This document shows, one piece after another, positions 59,533 through 64,000 of a DNA stretch of 64,000 nucleotides. The translations under genes were made by a program, and so were the position numbers. Every line of letters begins with the position of its first letter. Position 1 is the stretch's first letter. Source of the DNA: Nemania diffusa (Eukaryota; Ascomycota; Sordariomycetes; Xylariales; Xylariaceae). A model generated the notes under the pieces. It was not told the origin of the DNA. It searched no databases and saw only the letters and a program-made list of their open reading frames with translations. The stretch covers positions 2,232,001 to 2,296,000 of the forward strand of contig JBBPUQ010000005.1 in the NCBI GenBank assembly GCA_038501195.1, read 5' to 3'.

Positions 59533-61653
59533 TCAGATTGCTGGGGCTACTCGAGGTAACCTACCAAAATAGAGTTTTTGTGGTATATCCAAGTGCATTG
59601 CTTTTGTATACGACGCCCATGAGTCTCCTCCTTCCATGGGCTGTGGGATACTCGGAGGTGCCGATGAGGAAGCTATCCATGACTGACGCTCCATAGCCCC
59701 CAGGGGAACGTTGGGGCTAGATTGCAACGTACTCGTATCCGATCTGCCGTCTGCGTGCAGTGTCCCTTCATCGACATCTTCATCGTGAGAAATTCGTTGG
59801 CCGAGGATATTGCCCCCGTATTCTGTCCCCTCTAATCTGAGCGCCGGATCAAAGCTGACAAACACTAACGCTTTGACCCCTCCCTTCGACCCGTCACTGG
59901 TCGCGTAGATGACCGAGCGTTCGTCGCCGGTTGCACCCACACAGCTCTTGTCGTCGTCGACCTTGAGTAGTTGACAAACCTTATCCAAAGAAGGTTCTGT
60001 TCCTGGTGAACCCTGGGAGGGGGGCCAAATATATATAGTGTTATCTTGGGGAGGCTGACTGGCCTGTGACTTGGAGGCCTCGCCAAGGACCGGCAGAGGG
60101 TCTAATGCCAACCCCCCTACCCCCGATTGTGTGCTTGGTTTTGTTTTCCTATAACCAGTTCGCAGACGGAGTCGTTGCGAGCCGGGCGTCTCTGCACATG
60201 TCTCATCAATTAAATCTATGTAGGTCTCGCAGCACCTGATGTACGTGCAGAAATGTGTCATGCTTCGCACTAGTAACGATGCAACTGAGCTGTCATCTCC
60301 TGCATGGAAACTACCGAGTGGTCTAGAGGGAACTGCGGCAGTGGATTGCGGATGATCACCCACTCTTCTTGTCGTGTCGGTTCTGGCCCTTCTTTGCTCT
60401 TCGGTAGCCCCTTGGCCGAATACGACCTCTGTTGTGTAGTATGTGCGCCGGCTTCCGTGTTGGTCCTTCAACCACTCCTTACGGCATTCTAGGATGACGA
60501 TGCTCCCGCTAGCCTCGTCTATCTCCAGGGATAGAAACCCCCAGCGATCGTCTATAGGGCCTTCAGAGTGGTACCTCCTCCAGCTGTCTTCCTTTCTCAT
60601 TATTTGAAATTTGTCGAGACGGGGCTCATCCAGGGGGAAGCGGAAGCAGTAGTAGTGAGATGCCCAGTCGGGATCATCGGCTTCAAAGAGAGACTGGTTA
60701 GAGAGGCCATAGAAGTAGTCACCAAATATCTCAAAGCAGACTGTCGAACCTATGTCGCTCCCCGCCATGTTTACCAAGTACATCCGGGGATGGGTGAGCC
60801 AGGAAAGACTAGTGAGATCAAAACCTTTGAGGACCCATTTCCGGAGCCCATCGGTTCCCTCCCAAGAATGCGTGCCAAAGTAGAGAAACTTGTCGTTGTT
60901 CCTAACGAAAATCCTAGCTATGGACTCTAGCTGGTGCTGCGCGAGTATTTGGTGGGTTTGAGGTTTGATGATGAGAAGCCAGTGTTCCGTATCAGGCATA
61001 GCGAAAGAAAATAGGCAACTTACGATGCCGGCAGCTTGGTAGAGTACTTTGAATTTATACTTGCGACACGTTGCGGCTCGGGGGATAGTTGCGCGTATGA
61101 GGCTTGGAATGTCCACGACCAGTTCCCAGCTGGTTGACTTATGGGTGTCGAGGATACGGAGCCACCGCTGCGGACGCGCCTCGATTATGTAGCACAACTT
61201 TCCACCGAATAAACCATACGAGTCAGCGAGGGCGACGATGCCCATGAAGTATGGAGAAGCTTGCGACAGGGCGCTGCGTCGTTTGGCTACGCGACGCAGC
61301 GCCCGCGAGAAGCCCCCTGTTTCGAGGGCATCCCGTGCCTCCACAGTGCCAGGTACTTTTGCCTGAGTAAATTGAATTGTTAGCTAGTAGATCTTCTTTT
61401 TTTTGGGGGGGGGGGGGGGGGAGGGGTTTGGTTTTCTCCCTTCTCCTTATTTCGTCTATTCAATCATGTTGAGACTTAGAGTTATGCTTACTGTTACAAC
61501 GGGTTTGCAGAACCGGTCTTCGCGTATAATGTACTGGAAATGTTTGCTGCTTAACGACCAGTGGAAAACATCTTGAATATCTAAGCTTTCCACGATATAT
61601 GCGACTAGTTCATAAGGGAGCCGCAGTAACCCGGGGACACAGAACGAAGTCAT
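59533..61653 (-). CDS. F-box protein
   Basis: Two exons, 61653-61492 and 61362-59533, joined across a 129-nt GTAAGC..CTCAG intron, give 663 residues. The F-box lies at about residues 8-50 (LLRLPYELVAYIVESLDIQD .. HWSLSSKHFQYIIRED.FC), the Skp1-binding motif of SCF ubiquitin ligases. The junction gives PVVTAKVPGTVEARDALE, and the next part, FSRALRRVAKRRSALSQASPY, is what typical fungal F-box proteins show directly after the box. The rest (about residues 75-400) has repeated hydrophobic strands such as KLCYIIEARPQRWLRILD and GDYFYGLSNQSLFE that look like a beta-rich substrate-binding domain. A disordered Ser/Gly/Asp-rich C-terminus follows. The target is unknown. The intron contains a 17-base G run. 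Codon use is less GC-biased than in the housekeeping genes. Confidence 0.8.
61405..61421 (+). repeat. Poly(G)17 tract inside the F-box gene intron
   Basis: Eight T are followed by 17 G on the plus strand, hence a C-run on the transcribed sense strand between branch region and acceptor. Such a homopolymer is prone to length change and sequencing error. Confidence 0.9.
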
Positions 61654-63768
61654 TTGTTCTAGTCTCTACCCGGCTAGAGAGTTTTGTGACAAGAGTCGAG
61701 TGCCTAAATCTGTGGCGACTTCGGTCGATGAGTAACCAGCCTCACGGGCCATTGTGCTGAGCCTCAGTTAAATACCCCCGTGAGGCTCTGCTTGAGCCTC
61801 AACTGCAAGCTCCATCTCTCACGTGTGTGATACCTACCCTAGATCGCTATGCAGTGCCTAGGTTAAATAGGCATGTGCCTACTTAATCCCCGAGAGAGAG
61901 TGTAACATTGCGCACAGTGACGACTAATGTAGTATACCTATGTTAGTATTAGAATACGCAATGAGTAGGTAAGTCAGCCTCCTGACTAGATAGGTATGTA
62001 CCGAACTCGGCCCATGAAGAGCCTCAACAATTCATTCGCTCCATGCCCCTTGTAAAGGCTGCATAATACCGGATGCTATAGCAGCCCTGCCCACGCTTAG
62101 CGCCGACTTAGTAATTTGCTACGTCGCTCTATGCGTAGACGGCGGTACATACAGTTCCGCTGCTTTTGCTTTTTTGGGCTTTGCTTTTCTGATGACCCCA
62201 ATAATAATCAATACAAAAAGTGGAGGACCATGAGCTCGACTCACTTCCCAACCTCGACTCTTACATACTCTTCACCTCGATCTACACGTACTTGTGCTAC
62301 TATATCTACAGTACCTTGATCCGGCGGTCGAGGTTGTGCGGCTTACAGCTCTACCCCTCGACGCTTCAATTCGTCTCAAAGAGTGTCTCAAATATTTGAG
62401 GCGAGTCACATACAGTAATAGGGCGATCAGAAAAATATGAGGCGTGCGGCTCTGCACATCACGCTCGGGTCAAGCCACCCCAAATCTACCTATTTACTAA
62501 GTCGGTACGCATACGCATACACAGCTGGAAACACTCCTACGGTTTGGTCTGCAACTGGCTGGCCCGCGTACGATACATGACATGTCCGCATGCGCATGCG
62601 CATAAGCCTCAGGCTCCGGCCCCATTTTGCATCCTAAACGAGGAAGAGGTAGGTAGTGGATACTGCTATACCTAACACGTTCTCTACTTAACTAACTGCA
62701 AGATAGGTGCATGCTGCTATGTCTATGAGCAACCTATCGCAACCTCGGTTAGACATGAGCAGGTTTTACGTGGTACACTAAACCGGATCCGTGAAACCGT
62801 GAGCTCTTGCATGAATCCAAAATAAAAAAAAAATAAAAAAAACCAGTATACGTTCTACCGATGGCGCCCCCAGGTTTGCTAGCCGGCCGAATGGTAGCAG
62901 GAGACTCAAATCTCAACAAAATCGCCTTGAGGGTTACATCGCCTATCAATATGGGGGCTACATACGGCAGGCTTAGCAAAAAGAAACTACTTCGGGTTTA
63001 TATCGAATGGTTACGGTAGTCAAAGGAATACGCAGTACGCCACATCCGGTCTGATTTGGCGGCTCTATGTATCAAGATGTAGCCTCATGCTGCGACCCCT
63101 CTTATGCGTATGTACGCATAGATGCCATACCAATAGTGAGGCGACGGTACCAAAAGAGACGCCCTGACATGTTCGGCAATCCGATCTTGAAGCTACGCAT
63201 AACGCATAACGCCTTCACAAGGGATAACCCGAGGCGCTGCGACAGAGTGGATGATACTCTGTACGTAGGGCGGCTTTCCCGTCAGCGTGACACCTACATA
63301 CCTATTGTACGCAATATTCGCTTATATTGCCCCTTGGCTGGTGGCAAAAAGGAAATACCTACCGATCTTGTGACCTACAAACAGAGGACCTGTTAAAAAT
63401 TTCTGTCACGCCTATCACTTCACGCTTATCACGATGGTAAGCGATTGGTCGCATTGAATCCTCGAATTTTATAAGTGATTGGTCATCAATGCTATATCAT
63501 TTCTCTCATCCTTCTTTCCTTAATTACTTTTTTCCTTATTTTCTTCATCTTTCGCCCCCCACACCGCCTCCCTCGTCGCTCTACTTGTGTGCGTGGTGGC
63601 GAAGCAGCAAGGGAGAGTATCTATTGGCAGTAGAGCTTTTTCTATGGCTGACTGACTTTCTAGGCACCCAACGAATAGCTGACCTGGTCGCGACTCAAGT
63701 AGCACGATAGAATAGTCTCGTGGCAAAGAGAAAATGCAATTTTCGCTTACCCGCGGATAATCAAGAGA
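61654..63768. other. 2.1-kb gene-poor region
   Basis: It contains an 11-bp stem at 61,738-61,787, several GAGCCTCA/TGAGGCTC copies, GCATGCGCATGCGCAT near 62,588-62,603 and an A-rich stretch at 62,820-62,841. Between 63,500 and 63,600 the plus strand is CT-rich. No gene is recognised except the frame that enters from the right. Confidence 0.5.
61738..61787. repeat. Inverted repeat (11-bp stem) upstream of the F-box gene
   Basis: AGCCTCACGGG and CCCGTGAGGCT face each other around a 28-base loop that itself holds another GAGCCTCA. It lies about 85 bp upstream of the F-box ATG. Confidence 0.6.
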
Positions 63769-64000
63769 ACTCACGTGTCGCGGTGTAAGTGGTGAGATGG
63801 TAATCTAACTCTCGGGCCAGCACACCTTCTTCGAGGCTGTTCAACCGGCCTAGAACCCTTATCGAATCAAAGATGTATTCGCTATGAATTGCCGTGTGAG
63901 TCGGGGTGCTATTACTAAGGACAATAGGGGCTGGCTCTCCTGTCTGCCGATGACCAATTGTAGTAAACAAATAAATCGCCCAGATAAACAGCCTAGAAGC
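63761..64000 (-). CDS. Partial gene of unknown function entering from the right edge
   Basis: The minus strand is open from the window end (64,000) to a stop at 63,761, with no ATG in the visible part, so the start lies outside. The peptide is protein-like, with GHRQTGEPAPIVLSNSTPTH and EYIFDSIRVLGRLNSLEEGV as its clearest parts. A strong GTGAGT donor sits at 63,769-63,764 just before the stop, so the gene probably continues. One in-phase possibility is an acceptor near 63,660 that leads to a frame ending at 63,520. I do not recognise the family. Confidence 0.45.
   Translation of the reverse strand, partial: ASRLFIWAIYLFTTIGHRQTGEPAPIVLSNSTPTHTAIHSEYIFDSIRVLGRLNSLEEGVLARELDYHLTTYTATREFS

Overview
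The window is nuclear DNA of a filamentous ascomycete (Pezizomycotina, most likely a Sordariomycete). Genes are split by many short introns (about 45-190 nt) with GT..AG ends and CTAAC/CTAAT-type branch sites. Families typical of moulds are present: a Pth11-like rhodopsin-domain receptor, an Ecm33 GPI protein, a tannase/feruloyl esterase, DUF2408 and a STAND-type N-terminal domain. Intergenic DNA is AT-rich, contains no recognisable tRNA or rRNA gene, and is peppered with short TAGGTAC/TACCTACC motifs. I rebuilt most genes by joining open frames across splice sites. Junctions were accepted only when phase, donor/acceptor and family-like protein sequence agreed. No database search was possible, so family names rest on remembered motifs.

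Left part (1-11.2 kb), accessory in character: the start of a probable O-methyltransferase running off the left edge (-), a nine-exon Pth11-like membrane protein (906-2586, +), a small secreted cysteine-containing protein (3395-3766, -), a SET-domain protein with an extra conserved N-terminal region (5391-6847, +), and an 1147-residue STAND-like protein that lacks a recognisable nucleotide-binding P-loop (7440-11203, +).

Middle part (12.6-30 kb): a mitochondrial carrier of the NAD+/pyrimidine-nucleotide type (-), complex III subunit 7 QCR7 (+), Golgi mannosyltransferase MNN9 (-), a doubtful three-exon gene (-), a roughly 1.07 kb terminal-inverted-repeat element without a transposase (22,667-23,737), DNA-3-methyladenine glycosylase MAG1 (+) and a secreted tannase/feruloyl esterase (+). 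The last two are markedly GC-rich islands in AT-rich surroundings.

Right part (34.8-61.7 kb), mainly housekeeping genes: Ecm33-like GPI cell-wall protein (+), splicing factor 45 (-), peroxisomal oxalyl-CoA synthetase PCS60 ending in AKL (+), a low-complexity hypothetical protein (-), a mitochondrial YCII-domain protein (+), a DUF2408 protein (-), ribosomal stalk protein P1 (+), a UBA/zinc-finger/UBX protein (-), a VAP/Scs2 ER tether (+), sphingolipid delta-4 desaturase (-) and an F-box protein (-). A reading frame of unknown function enters from the right edge (-). Large gene-poor stretches lie at 29.7-34.8, 42.9-45.7, 56.1-59.5 and 61.7-63.8 kb.

The genes are independent units rather than one pathway. 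Functional themes that recur are the cell surface and wall (Pth11-like, MNN9, ECM33, small secreted protein, tannase) and organelle metabolism (QCR7, NAD+ carrier, PCS60, YCII). I found no convincing new multi-gene system. The items most worth following are the inverted-repeat element, the P-loop-less STAND-like protein, the SET fusion and the 7-nt microexon.
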